From positions 1-64,000 of the forward strand of contig JBCFYV010000870.1 of NCBI GenBank assembly GCA_039000515.1: a stretch of DNA of 64,000 bases, read 5' to 3'. Numbering within the stretch: position 1 is the stretch's first letter; every line of letters begins with the position of its first letter. A program made the position numbers and the translations under genes. Shown here in pieces: positions 19,037 through 29,379 of the stretch. Source of the DNA: Timema cristinae (Eukaryota > Arthropoda > Insecta > Phasmatodea > Timematidae). The notes under the pieces were generated by a model, which made no database searches, had not been told where the DNA came from, and worked only from the letters and a program-made list of their open reading frames with translations.

Positions 19037-19647
19037 GTGTCAAGAACAACTTTACGCCCTATGTCCAACTAGAAAAATGTGGAGGGAACTGCGCCGTGTT
19101 TAACCGTACAGAATGGCAAGAACTGAGCACCTACAAGTCGGTCATATCAAAGTTTTTCACCAACACGCAACCTCCTCAGAAGAATAGTCTGACTAATCAC
19201 GAAATCTCTCTGAGACGTATGTGCGGTGACCGTATGGTCGTCATCAACGAGAAACAAGACGCCGGAATCAAACGGGTCGCCTATCTAGCACCTAGCTGGG
19301 CGCGTCTTTGTGAGGTGTGGGACCTCATCGACGGCGCCGTCGACCGACGGGACATGTGGTCGACACCCGTCGCGCGCTATTGCAACAATTTGATCGACAC
19401 ACTCGTCGTGGATGTATGCGACACGCTAACAGAATCGACGGATGTCATCGACCTAGAACAACCTACGGTGGAAACGCACATCAAAAACCTGGATCTTATC
19501 AGTGCTACTTACTATACACGTCAAGTCATCGGTTTGGACTATTACATGCTGGATTGTGAATTAAAAACAATTTTACTAACGCATCTAAGAGACACTGTAG
19601 AAAAACGTATGAACGAATATATGCGTCATTCCTGTAAAAATGTATAA
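19033..19647 (+). CDS. Last Polinton gene, 204-aa protein of unknown function
   Basis: I do not recognise this protein. It is open over 204 codons, with codon use and GC content like the neighbouring late genes and unlike the AT-rich flanks. It has a Cys pair near the start (KCGGNC), a basic central part (RRMCGDRM), a moderately hydrophobic middle (APSWARLCEVWDLI) and an acidic, Asp/Thr-rich second half; no signal peptide or membrane segment is clear. A TATA box lies 161 bp upstream and a double poly(A) signal follows 12 nt after the stop. Position at the distal end of the late block suggests a virion or regulatory accessory role; that is inference. Confidence 0.75.
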   Translation: MSVKNNFTPYVQLEKCGGNCAVFNRTEWQELSTYKSVISKFFTNTQPPQKNSLTNHEISLRRMCGDRMVVINEKQDAGIKRVAYLAPSWARLCEVWDLIDGAVDRRDMWSTPVARYCNNLIDTLVVDVCDTLTESTDVIDLEQPTVETHIKNLDLISATYYTRQVIGLDYYMLDCELKTILLTHLRDTVEKRMNEYMRHSCKNV

Positions 19648-19658
19648 TTGTGATATTT

Positions 19659-19668
19659 AATAAATAAA
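19659..19668 (+). terminator. Double poly(A) signal at the end of the late block
   Basis: Two overlapping AATAAA hexamers (AATAAATAAA) 12 nt after the last stop, followed by a TGTGTTTTATTT stretch about 25 nt downstream. It could end all late transcripts. Confidence 0.6.
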
Positions 19669-19706
19669 TATATATTTGTAACATCTGTGTTTTATTTACG
19701 AGTCCC

Positions 19707-19962
19707 AACTTGCCTTGTCTGCCCGACAACCCGATGCCCCGGGTCAATATCTAATCTTGTCTCAACATGTCTTGTCTGCCCGCCAACCTGGCGCCAGGGA
19801 AAACCCACTGCCAGGGTCAATGACCACAATATCTATTCTTGTCTCAACTTGTCTTGTCTGCCCGACTACCTGGCGCCAGGAAAACCCGCTGCCCGGGTCA
19901 ATATCTATTCTTGTCCCAACTTGTCTTGTCTGCCTGCCAGCCCGGCGCCAGGGTTGCGATAT
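19707..19962 (+). repeat. Four-fold GGCGCC-containing repeat in the Polinton right arm
   Basis: Units start at about 19,707, 19,764, 19,846 and 19,918. Each begins AACTTGTCTTGTCTGCC (with small changes), followed by a CCTGGCGCCAGG palindrome or a variant of it, then GGGTCAATATCTATTCTTG in the first three. Unit length varies from 57 to 82 bp. The remaining arm to 20,280 holds no gene. Confidence 0.75.
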
Positions 19963-20280
19963 AACACGCAATGATTATGTCATTGGGAAAACACAAGGTT
20001 ATCGAGGTCCCTTGTCACCCCGGCAGGCTGGCGTCAGGGTGGCGAAGGAGGAGGGGGTCTCGGGAACCAATTAACACACTCTACCACCAACCACCATAGC
20101 GCAAGGTTCACGCTACTTGTTCCGGGTAAGATCCGTGTGACAGAAGAGTCGATGTTCATTCTAGGCCTGGCAGCCGTAGCGCAAGCTTCGTGCCGAGCCC
20201 TCCTTCCGCAATGTCAATGTCATAAATAAACTACAATGCCCTAAAACTCCCTACCAATTAATTAATTAATTAACAACCGG

Positions 20281-20701
20281 CGAGCCCCGGGTGGCTCTCT
20301 GCTTCAGCAAATAAACTACAGCGCCCTAATTGATGAATAAAAACACCTCTATCCTACCAATAATAACTCCAACTCCTCTATCCTACCAATTAATTAATTA
20401 ACAACCAACATGTCCGGTGTATGCCAGCAATAAATAAAAAAACTACAACACCTCTATCCTAACAATTAACAATAATCAATTAACACTAATTAATTAACGA
20501 TAATTAATAATTAATCAGCAAGAACCAACATGTCCAGGGTTTGTTGGGGTGAGGGGCAGGAGGAGGGTTGGGGGGCGGGAGCAGGGGACGGGAGCAGGGG
20601 GCGGAATAACGGTAAAAAACACAGCTGTGACGTAGTGGGCTGGGTCACCGTACTAGACTACTAACGCTTACCCGGCATTTTCTTAGTATCGGTATGACAC
20701 T
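20281..20701 (-). repeat. Polinton right terminal inverted repeat
   Basis: Reverse complement of 3,695-4,055, in clean sequence. It contains two copies of a CCTCTATCCTACCAAT...AATTAATTAACAACCAACATGTCC block, so it is longer than the left copy. The terminal bases read GGTATGACACT, ending at 20,701; the next bases are TTTCGT. Confidence 0.85.
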
Positions 20702-20820
20702 TTTCGTAACCCTTCACGCATAAATAATAAGAAAGCTTACAATAAACATACAAACATTTACTATTAACATTGACTTTGGAAGCATACTTGACATAAATAA
20801 GAAGTTAGTAACGAGCCCAC

Positions 20821-21072
20821 CCGCCTCGGTGGCGTAGATAGCTAACGCGCTAGTCGTGTTGAGATCTACTGCTGAGGATGGGGAGATCGAGGTTTTAATC
20901 TCGGTCGAGTGAACTGGTGGGGGGGGGGGGTCCTCAATGGTTTTCCACTCTCCCTCCACGCAAATGCGGGTTCACTTCCACTAACTCAACCTTCCCAATT
21001 CCTAATCCCTTAGCGTAATTAGTACTTAGGCCTATAACCCGAACGGGTAGTCAGACGTGGTGCTGAATAATA
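20821..21072 (+). mobile_element. tRNA-headed SINE, variant head
   Basis: Starts with a degenerate tRNA-like head (GGTGGCGTAGATAGCTAACG as an A-box region; GAGGTTTTAATCTCGG as a decayed B-box). A body with CCACTCTCCCTCCACGCAAA follows, and it ends TATAACCCGAACGGGTAG then GTGCTGAATAATAAT. The last 60 bp are shared with the SINEs at 39,552, 49,892 and 61,412, although head and body differ. Confidence 0.7.
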
Positions 21073-22104
21073 ATTTAAAAAAAGTGCTGCACTACACAGT
21101 CACATGATCTGAACAGAAGCAAGCTTGGTTAGGTCACGATTAGACGTTACAGCAGTGCTGCGTGTTAGGGTAGAGCTGAATGCTGGCCGGTAAAGTGAAC
21201 GAGCCTTCCCTACAACTCTAGTAGCCTTAGTATAAGGAAGGACCCATCAAGATGACCAAATAAACCTTAAAATTTGAAATTTCTCAGTGAGTTGAGTAAT
21301 GGTGGGAGGAAGGGTAGCTTGGAGGTCAACATTTTCAAAAACTAATATATTTAATTACTTCTCTGTATTGTAAAGAATTTAAATTTATTAATTAGGTACG
21401 GGAAACAATACAAATAGACATTTACATAAAATAATAATAATAATTATTATTATTATTTAATATTGCATTCTGAGAAATAGTGGTGATGGAGTATAATAGA
21501 GAAAAAAACTTTTTGAGATTAGGAAAAAAATAAAATTTTGACAGATAAATAAAGATAAATCAAATCCCAGATAGCCAAAATAACGTTAGACTATAAATTT
21601 CTCAAAGTGGGTTGGGGAATAAGGGGTCCAAAATCTACAAAATTAATAGAAACTACTACATCTCAGTGCAGTGTCGTTAAAAATTTAATTTTGGCATGCC
21701 CATAAATGCACCACTCCAAATAACTAATAAGTCTGAGCATTTTAAAATGTAACTCCATGAAATCAAGGGAGGGGCGGGGGGAGTTATAAAAAACCTTTTA
21801 TCTATAGTTTAAAATCGAAATTTGGCTGGCAGGTAGAAGAACAACTATAGATAAAGAAAGTATTCTTAAAACTATGTGTTTAAATGGGAGTTAGAGAAAT
21901 TATGATTGGGGAGGAGAAGGGAAAATTTTCAAAAACCAATAGAAACAATTACTAACAGAAGAATTTATTTGATAAGCTGAGGTGCTTAGTACTAGAGTGA
22001 TTCTTTCAAATTAATTCATGTTTAGTTAGTAAATTTAAACTATTTCTTTTGGTGTTCATTTCAACAATGTCTCTGCGTAAGCGAGCAAATATTGATGCAA
22101 AGAC

Positions 22105-22108
<4 letters not shown>
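21073..22108. other. AT-rich intergenic stretch
   Basis: No gene. Contains an (AAT)n/(ATT)n inverted simple repeat at 21,428-21,463 and three loosely similar blocks around GTGGGAGG/GTTGGGGAA...AATTTCTCA at 21,280-21,340, 21,590-21,640 and 21,890-21,950. Confidence 0.4.

Positions 22109-22109
<1 letters not shown>

Positions 22110-22160
<51 letters not shown>
22110..22160. repeat. (TA)n microsatellite
   Basis: About 25 uninterrupted TA units, followed by a shorter TATATATATTTATA block. Confidence 0.95.
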
Positions 22161-22165
<5 letters not shown>

Positions 22166-22921
22166 GATTATATATATATTTATAAAATAGATTTTACTTC
22201 TTATAGGTAGTAGTTAATTTGTGGCTTCATCAACATACAAAGTTTTCGCCTCATACGTGTCTGAAATTGTATTTTTGGTAGTTTAGATCAGGGTTTCTCA
22301 AACTGCGAGGCGCGAAGGGATTTCAGATGAGGTGTGAACCAATTTCTCACTTCTTTCGACTTGCCTAAATTATGATTGACTAAAAAATTAATATTCTCTT
22401 TGGCCTATGAAGCAATAAAATTAATTAATATCTTACAAAACCTTACTATTTTTATAAACTTCTACAAAGCTCTTATCAGAAAATAATTAAATCAATTAAA
22501 TAATAAATGTCTCATTTTTGTATTTTAACGTAAACCAGTTATTTTATTCTAAGAATAAGAGTCTTAACAATTAATGTTATGTTCATATAAGGCTCAAGAG
22601 TATAGAGTTTGAGAAAACCTGGTTTAGATGATTTGCTAAAAATAAGATAATTTACCCAACTAAAATGTGAGCGAAGCCGTGGGCAAACTCGAGTAAGTTA
22701 ATATGATTATAAAAAAAATGAATGATTGATTAATTCATTTAGCAAAATTAATAAACAAATATACTTAGAAAGACTGATAAAATATACTTTGGCACTTAAA
22801 AAAAATATATTCAAAATTCAAAATAAAACAAAATTATTAAAATGGTGTAACCACATGTATGTGCTAATTAATAAAAAACGGTACGGGTACAAAACTTTTT
22901 ATTTCTGGTACAAAACGGTAC

Positions 22922-23085
22922 AAAAATTATTATTATTAGCACCACGTCTTACTACCCGTTCGGGTTATACGCACTTACGCTAATGTGTAGTGGTAGGGTG
23001 ATTGTGAGATGAAATGAAGGACCTACAGTTTAACGTGGAATCCGAACCACGGTGGTGGCCTGGCACTCCCCACATTAACAAGATG
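22922..23085 (-). mobile_element. SINE fragment, reverse orientation, 5'-truncated
   Basis: Reverse complement of the SINE 3' half: ATTATTATTAGCACCACG (tail), TACTACCCGTTCGGGTTATA, then the CACAATCACCCTACC-like and CCGAACCACGG parts. It lacks the tRNA head. Confidence 0.8.
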
Positions 23086-23349
23086 GCTTGTCAAAAATTA
23101 GTACAAAACCTTGGCAATGTAAAAAGTTCAACATACAAAAGTGGTACTACAGGTTAATGGACGTGCTGCTATACCTTGGGAAGTGGTAAATTGAGAAAAG
23201 ACTTATATATTTTGAAACGGTAGTATATACTATTTAACTAAACACTACACACCTCGCCATCTATTAGCATCACTACAAATCTTAACGAATGTTTCCGGAG
23301 ACAGCAAAACATATTTTAATAAATGGTCTAAAAATTAACTTTACAAAAA

Positions 23350-23457
23350 GTCGTTTGGCCTAAAAGGCATTTGGCCTAAAAGGCGTTTGGCCTAAAGTCA
23401 TTTGGCCTAAAGGCATTTGGCCTAAAGGCATTTGGCCTACACTTTAGGCCAAATGAC
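23350..23457. repeat. Short tandem array of a TTTGGCCTAAAGGCA unit with inverted end
   Basis: Six units of 14-17 bp (CATTTGGCCTAAAAGG and close variants) at 23,350-23,440, then one inverted copy (TTTAGGCCAAATGAC) at 23,443-23,457, forming a potential hairpin end. Confidence 0.85.
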
Positions 23458-23516
23458 GGGTACCCGCTGCACACTTGTTTACAATGCTCTCTGGCACACA
23501 ACAAGACTTGTATTTT

Positions 23517-23561
23517 ATATATATATATATACACACACACGCGCACACGCACGCGCACACG

Positions 23562-23596
<35 letters not shown>
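23517..23596. repeat. (TA)n/(CA)n microsatellite
   Basis: TA units followed by CA units interrupted by CG (ACACACGCGCACACGCACGC) and a pure (AC) run. Open frames over it encode only His/Thr or Val/Cys repeats. Confidence 0.95.
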
Positions 23597-23597
<1 letters not shown>

Positions 23598-24059
23598 GGT
23601 ACTACAGCTTCATATACGAGTAACAAGAGGATTGGTTGGCCATCCGTCATAAATTGAGACCTTGTAAAGGAAGTTGTGTTCCCTAAACAAAGAAGTATAT
23701 TTTGGAAGATCTTGACATCAACTTACATTGTTGTAGTTTGATTGTGAAGCTAAGCCTTTCACCCTCCCACCCACCATCCCCCAAAACAGGTTTTAGAATT
23801 GAATTTGACAGGGCCAAGGCCCAAGGAATTAGAGGTGATTTTTAAAAAGTTATTTGTGAACTCAAATTATATCAGTAAGTTTTAAAATAGGGCCTATTTT
23901 AGTTAGATTGATTAAAATATAAATTTAAAGATAGCTAAATATGAAACTAATGTCCTTAAAAAAATCCCATAAGTCTACTATATTTTAAATGTCATTTGTG
24001 AATTACAATGTTAGGTCTACTAAGATTTGTTTAATCATATGCTGTTTATTGTATTACAG

Positions 24060-25612
24060 CAAGTATGTGAAGATTTGTATGGTGCCAGCCAAACTACAGC
24101 TGGCGACATCATCCATAGAGTGTCTCGCTTGTTTGTGGACAAATTCCCTGAGTTTGTTGAGCGTTCAACAACCGAAGCAGTGTGTCACTTAGCTATGCGA
24201 TGGTACCACGATGTTAGAGGTTTCCCTGGTGTTGTGGGCTGTGTTGAAGGTACACACATTCAAATTAATAATCCTGGTGACTCTAATGCTGACATTTATC
24301 GCAATAGGCATGGTAACCTACACACGAAAATCCAGGTAGACTATTCAATATTAACAGCTTAAATTAACTTTGAATGTGTTTGAAATAAGCCCTAATAATT
24401 TTAAAGAATAAGTATTGTCTGCCCTAAAAGATTCTGTCACAAATATAGTAGGCTATACCCTGGTAGTCAATTTTAAATAAATACACATTTTGACTACCTA
24501 ACCATTTGAAATTGGCATATTTCCTTGGCTGGTACCAATCTTTTTTAGTTTTGAGTTCTACACATACATACTAATTACGCTAATGTGCTAAGGATGAGTA
24601 CAATTAATTTATTAGAAGTGTACCTGCATTTGTGTTGAGAGAGAGTATACATACATTTAGTAAAAACCCCACATAGTACACCTGACTGAGATTCAAACCT
24701 CTTATCTCCCTTACATATAAAAAAAAAGTTGGTAAATTTTGAGGAAGCGACATAGGAGTGGGAAACTATTAAGGAAAAAATCACCTCCAATGTAACTGGT
24801 TGAGATTCAAACTTCAACATTCTCATCCACAACTACCAAATACAATTATTTTAATGCATTAGATCACTGCCACTGCTGTGGGTACATAATTATATTACTT
24901 CAAAAATATATTAGCTATTTGCTAGAACGTTTTTTAAGTTAAGAGACGAGACTAAAACAAATTCATTGAGACCGTGATAAAAAAAACATTCTCCTAATTT
25001 TACTTTAACCATTCAAATAAGATTTTTATATATATATCCATAGTACAATAAAATGGTGTGAATATATGACATTTGACTAACCAACGTTTTAATTTGCTTT
25101 AAATTATTGCAAAAAAGTAATGTGGAAGTGTTGGTATAATACACATTTTACAGAGTAAGTTGTTTTTTATATTGTTCTAGTTGTCTGTGGGAGCCAATAT
25201 GTCTATAGTGGACATCCTCTGCAGGAGGGGCGGAAGCTTCCATAATGCCACAATATTAGAAGCAAGCGACCTTCATGTAGTGTTTGAAGAGGGACAAATC
25301 CATCAGGGATTACTTTTGGGAGACAGCGGGTATCCTTGTCTTCTGTGTCTTTTCACCCCAATACTAGATCCTCACACTATGGCAGAGAGACGGTACACCG
25401 AGATCCAAATAAGAACCCGCAACTGTGTTGAACGCACCATCGGTGTCTGGAAACGTAGATTTAGATGCCTGACCAACACCTTGGAGACCACTCTCGCTCA
25501 CACTTCAGCCATCATAACTGTGACTAGTGTCCTGCATAACATCGATAGGCGTGTGAATGATGATTTGCCTGAGGATGAATTCCCATGGGTTGCAGGTGTA
25601 GCGACGCTTTAG
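24060..25612 (+). pseudogene. Harbinger (HARBI1-like) transposase remnant, two exons
   Basis: Exon 24,060-24,335 follows TTGTATTACAG and ends ATCCAG|GTAGAC; exon 25,181-25,612 follows TTGTTCTAG. Joined, they stay in one frame. Exon 1 has a helix-turn-helix-like part (QVCEDLYGASQTTAGDIIHRV) and the first catalytic block GVVGCVEGTHIQI. Exon 2 has the second Asp in LLLGDSGYPC and the Glu in RNCVERTIGVWKRRF. In the first block the usual Asp is Glu (GAA at 24,246-24,248). The N-terminal part expected upstream is missing or unrecognisable, and no MADF partner gene or inverted ends are near. A domesticated gene is possible because both exons are open, but a decayed transposase is simpler. Confidence 0.75.
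24575..24725 (-). mobile_element. SINE fragment related to the 20,821 type, reverse orientation
   Basis: Read on the minus strand it has a B-box-like GGTTTGAATCTCAGTC, an ACACAAATGCAGGT stretch in the body, and ends in ATTAGCGTAATTAGTA, the same order as at 20,821-21,030. Confidence 0.55.
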
Positions 25613-26146
25613 TTCACACTAAATACGTCAACTACATTTACAGAGAAATGAGACATGATAGGTTAACACTTGAAAACCTAAGATTAAAATGCATGTTGAC
25701 ATGAGTTTAATGGAGCAAACAAAACAAACAATTACAAAGTAGTGACAAAAGCACAATCCATCATTTCCTATGAAGACCGGCCAAATGGGCTACAATACCA
25801 GGTATTACAATGAGTTTAGTAACAGATACACTCATTAAGTGAATTCGGCATGAAGCACTATAGGTCTAATCCCTCACCCAAACTACAAAACTAAGCTGGT
25901 TTTATTAACTATCACCTCACTCTTAACAGAGTTATAACTACACTTTCTAGAGCGAAATACAAAACTAAGGCTTATTTAAGATACTCCTCGATTGGGAAAA
26001 CTACAAACACAACATAATTGCAATAGTAAATTTGTTTTAACAAACATCTAAAGCATAACGACTGACTAGCAAGGCATAGCCAGAACCCACACAACATTTA
26101 AGACTAAATAACCCTATTTTAAGAGGTGAGAACGATGTGTACCAGT
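25613..26146. other. Intergenic stretch after the Harbinger remnant
   Basis: No gene or clear repeat seen; probably 3' non-coding sequence of the transposon plus unique DNA. Confidence 0.35.
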
Positions 26147-26175
26147 TGTAACATTAGCCGCTAGCTAATGTTACA
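26147..26175. repeat. Perfect 12-bp hairpin
   Basis: TGTAACATTAGC, loop CGCTA, GCTAATGTTACA. It may be the edge of an element or just a local palindrome. Confidence 0.8.
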
Positions 26176-29100
26176 ATAATGCAAATTGTAAACTTACCCA
26201 ATTCTACAAAGACGTCAGCGGCCATGCTCATGTAAACACTGCGATCCACTTATCAACACACACCTGGCCATCAAGACCTTCCTTGTAAGACTGAGGCGCG
26301 CCCACTGGAATACATCACGCCGTTTCTGCTTGCCCAAAGACCATAAGAAGAAAAGAAGTAACACTCCACCAAGTTTACGAGCGGGCTTCTACTAGATCCG
26401 TGAGGCTCCTAGAACCTTCTCCACCCTGTCTACGTTCTTTGGTCCCCCCCCTTGACTATGTTCTGCAAGCCGTGTTTTGTGCGTATAAAAGATCGACCAT
26501 GTGAATTGTGAGCCACTCTTGAGCTGGCGTTGGAATTCGCCTGAACAGGTGAACGCTTCAAAATTAACGATGTAAGCTAAATTCAGTTTAGATGAAATCT
26601 TTAACGTTTCTAAAATTCCGTTTAGGCACTTTGTTGTTATTTCATAATGAATAGACTTGATCTTTCAAACTTGCGCTTTAGTGACTTTCCATGATAAATG
26701 GACTTAAAACTTTCATACTGGCATTTGGTTGCGTCTTCAAATATCTGCCTACATATAACTTAAAACTTTGCACTTAGCAGTATGCATAAAGTAATTGGAC
26801 TTTAAGACTTTTCAGATTTAATATTTTAGTGAAACAAGTTACGATTTTACTTCGTTTGGGCTTTTGTGTTGATTTAAATGACAAGGCAAAGTTCGCAGTT
26901 AAGATTTAGATCTATTATGTACGGCATGATTGAACGTAAAACTTCGGGCATAATAAATTTAAAATCGCGTAAAGATTGCTGGTATCATATTATGTTCTTT
27001 ATACTATTTATGCTGTTACGTTTTGTGCACTTATATTATTGAGCGTAATCTCTAAAAAAACTGCTTTTGTCAATTATTTTCAAAGGTTAATAAGTTTGGT
27101 TCAGAACTTAAGACCTATAAATTATGTCATTCATAATTTTACCTTGTCTATGAACTTTAAATATAAACCTCGCAAGGTGTTTCATTAAGCTAATGTTTAT
27201 TGTATTAGAATAGTTCTTGTTGGGTTGTTTTTGATGTTCACCTTTGAACATGAATTACCTGCCGCCATCAGCGCACCATAGGGGTAAAAGGAAGTTGTTA
27301 TAGCAACCAAGTTTGTGATTGTAAACGAGAGGTGTAGGCCAATCTAATGCATGGGTCAATCCAACACCAACATCTGGTAATACGTCAGTTAGGTTTAATC
27401 ATATACCCCCTTCCCCTTTTTGGGACTGATGAGGTATTAATAATAATGTTTATAGGTTATATTTTGGTAATTGTCGTATTGAACTGTACGAGGTTAGGCT
27501 GAGGTTTAATTGTTGCTTTCACGCCAAACTGTAGCTTTCCAGAGTAAGCGTAGATGTTCGCTTTCAAATTTGGCGCTCATGGTATGAGGCCATTGGAAAA
27601 GGTTGTAAAGACGTTACATACTTGATGATTGTTTATGTATTTATATCTATTTTTGTTCTCTTTTTTGAGAAGTTATAATAAATTGTTGTTGATGGTGATA
27701 TTCGTTCCTTTTTATAAGTATCATCCTTCGGTAACTTTAAGTTAAGTAGTTCATGTGGGGTAATCACAAATATGGTATAACGTCTGGGCTGTGTTTATCG
27801 ACCTTTGAGGGCGACCGTGAGAACTTGCCCTCATCTATCTCAAATTGCGTGTGCTGGGTGTTATTTAGCTTACCCAGCGGGTATAACAAGTTCACTCACC
27901 CAGCCCACTCTATCGATTGTTATTGTGTTTTTTTTTTAATTTCCTTATTAAGTGTTTGAACCCTCTCTTTTGGATGGTAGATCCTAATTGTGGTTCACAG
28001 TGAAGCTATCACTGAAATGTTAACCGTCTAGTATCGGTTACACAAGTTACAGAGAACTAACTGTCTATCTGTCCCAGTCATAGAAACATCAGGCTTATAT
28101 CTTATAGATAGTGGACATTCAGGATTATAGGCCTCTTTACAGTAAAGGCTGCCTTGTTACTGATTAGTATTGCCAGATATCATGAGTTTAACCATACTCA
28201 AACATAGGCACAAACTACATTTCCGACAAAGGTTTATGAAAAGCAGGGACAGTCATGTGGCCCCAGAAGGGAGTCAAACATGAACATCTAACAGGGCACG
28301 GGCCGTGCCAGAGACAAACCCACAAGTTGTGCACCCCAAAAGTTGAACAACAATGTACATGGGTTCCCAAGAACAACTAACAATTACCTAACTAGGTCGC
28401 ATTAATGGGCCTTGACAAACATAAATTCCTCCTTTCCTATCAGGTGGCACTGCAGACCGGAACATGGTCATATGGGCCAGGGAGTGAGACACACTCCAAT
28501 GAAACTACTGGTCTAAAGGGCTGGATAGAAAAAACAGGAGATATGAAAGATACCTCAAGACATGGTCAACATGACTTTGACTATCAAGACCTAACCTAAT
28601 TTTATATATAATGCAGTCAACAAACTTTAGAGTGACAAACACTCATAACTTGTAAGAATAATCCTAACTAAATTACATGACTCCGAACGTTGAGTCTTTG
28701 GCTCCTTCAAATGTAAATAAAACTTTATAGTTTACGAAAAGTTTTTCCATTTAGCTGGTGAGTCTGACGGCACCATCATCGTGACCCCAATATTTTCTAG
28801 GTTGCTGTACTGTTGAATGGAGACACGATACATCAGTAGTTGAACACAAGATTGTAACTGTGTTTGTTCCCAGCGGACCCAGGTGTTTTATACAAGTTAA
28901 ACTGATGAACCAGGGATGTGGGGGTAGAAAAACTTCTCAAAGCTTGGTAGAACACGTAAGCGCCAGGCAATGACGTACATGTCCGAGCAACTCCTCCCAC
29001 GGAGCCAATCTCACCAGTTAATGTTCCCAAGGTGTGGTATGTAACAAATTATGTTATAACAGTAATATATATATATATTAAGATATCCATATATATTTTA

Positions 29101-29375
29101 TTATGAGAAGTCATTTTCTCTACCTGGTGTAGTTTGTACGGGTAAGGACTGTTGAGCCCGCTACACAGGTGATGTTGAGTTTCATGTTGCATCTGCTCGT
29201 GAAAACCAACAAGGTCACCTCATTCGCTAGGCGTTCATCTGCACTCATTTCACAAACTAACAAATTAATGATGATGATTATGCTGATAATAATAATAATA
29301 CAAATTTTAAGGTGTCTGGAATCCAGAATCATAGTCGGACTTTGTGCACCTAAAATGCAGCTCGAAACCAAATAC
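26176..29375. other. Long stretch without genes; possible LTR-like promoter at 26,484
   Basis: No protein domain is visible. TATAAAA at 26,484-26,490 lies in a GC-richer block (GTGCGTATAAAAGATCG) and is followed by about 1.1 kb of AT-rich sequence and an AATAAA near 27,679. This is the same order of signals as in the 1.78-kb LTRs of the nearby Gypsy element, so a divergent solo LTR at about 26,200-27,700 is possible. I could not identify its ends or a target duplication. The rest (27,700-29,375) shows only an (AT)n block near 29,067 and an (AAT)n block near 29,285. Confidence 0.25.
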
Positions 29376-29379
29376 AGGA
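29376..29379 (+). repeat. Target-site duplication AGGA, left of the Gypsy element
   Basis: AGGA precedes the LTR start TGTAACG; the same four bases follow the right LTR at 38,033-38,036. Confidence 0.75.

Larger units (their letters stand above)
3695..20701 (+). mobile_element. Polinton/Maverick (adintovirus-like) element, about 17 kb, defective
   Basis: Inverted repeats at 3,695-4,055 and 20,281-20,701 enclose the full hallmark set of a Polinton: protein-primed DNA polymerase B, A32-like packaging ATPase, DDE integrase with chromodomain, double jelly-roll-type major capsid protein, and adenovirus-type cysteine protease, plus accessory proteins. All genes are on the + strand. The right end reads ...GACACT; the left end is in poor sequence, so the 6-bp target duplication expected for the family cannot be confirmed. 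Visible lesions are several frameshifts and a stop in the polymerase, loss of nearly all of the minor capsid gene, and one TGA in the gene at 17,901. ATPase, integrase, major capsid, protease and the last gene are open throughout, suggesting the copy is not ancient. Confidence 0.96.

Noticed and set aside
19707..19962. CRISPR-like array of spaced repeats
   Set aside because: Units are contiguous with variable length and no unique spacers; the context is an animal transposon arm.
23376..23657. Overlapping frames rich in His/Thr or Cys/Val
   Set aside because: Translations of the (CA)n microsatellite.
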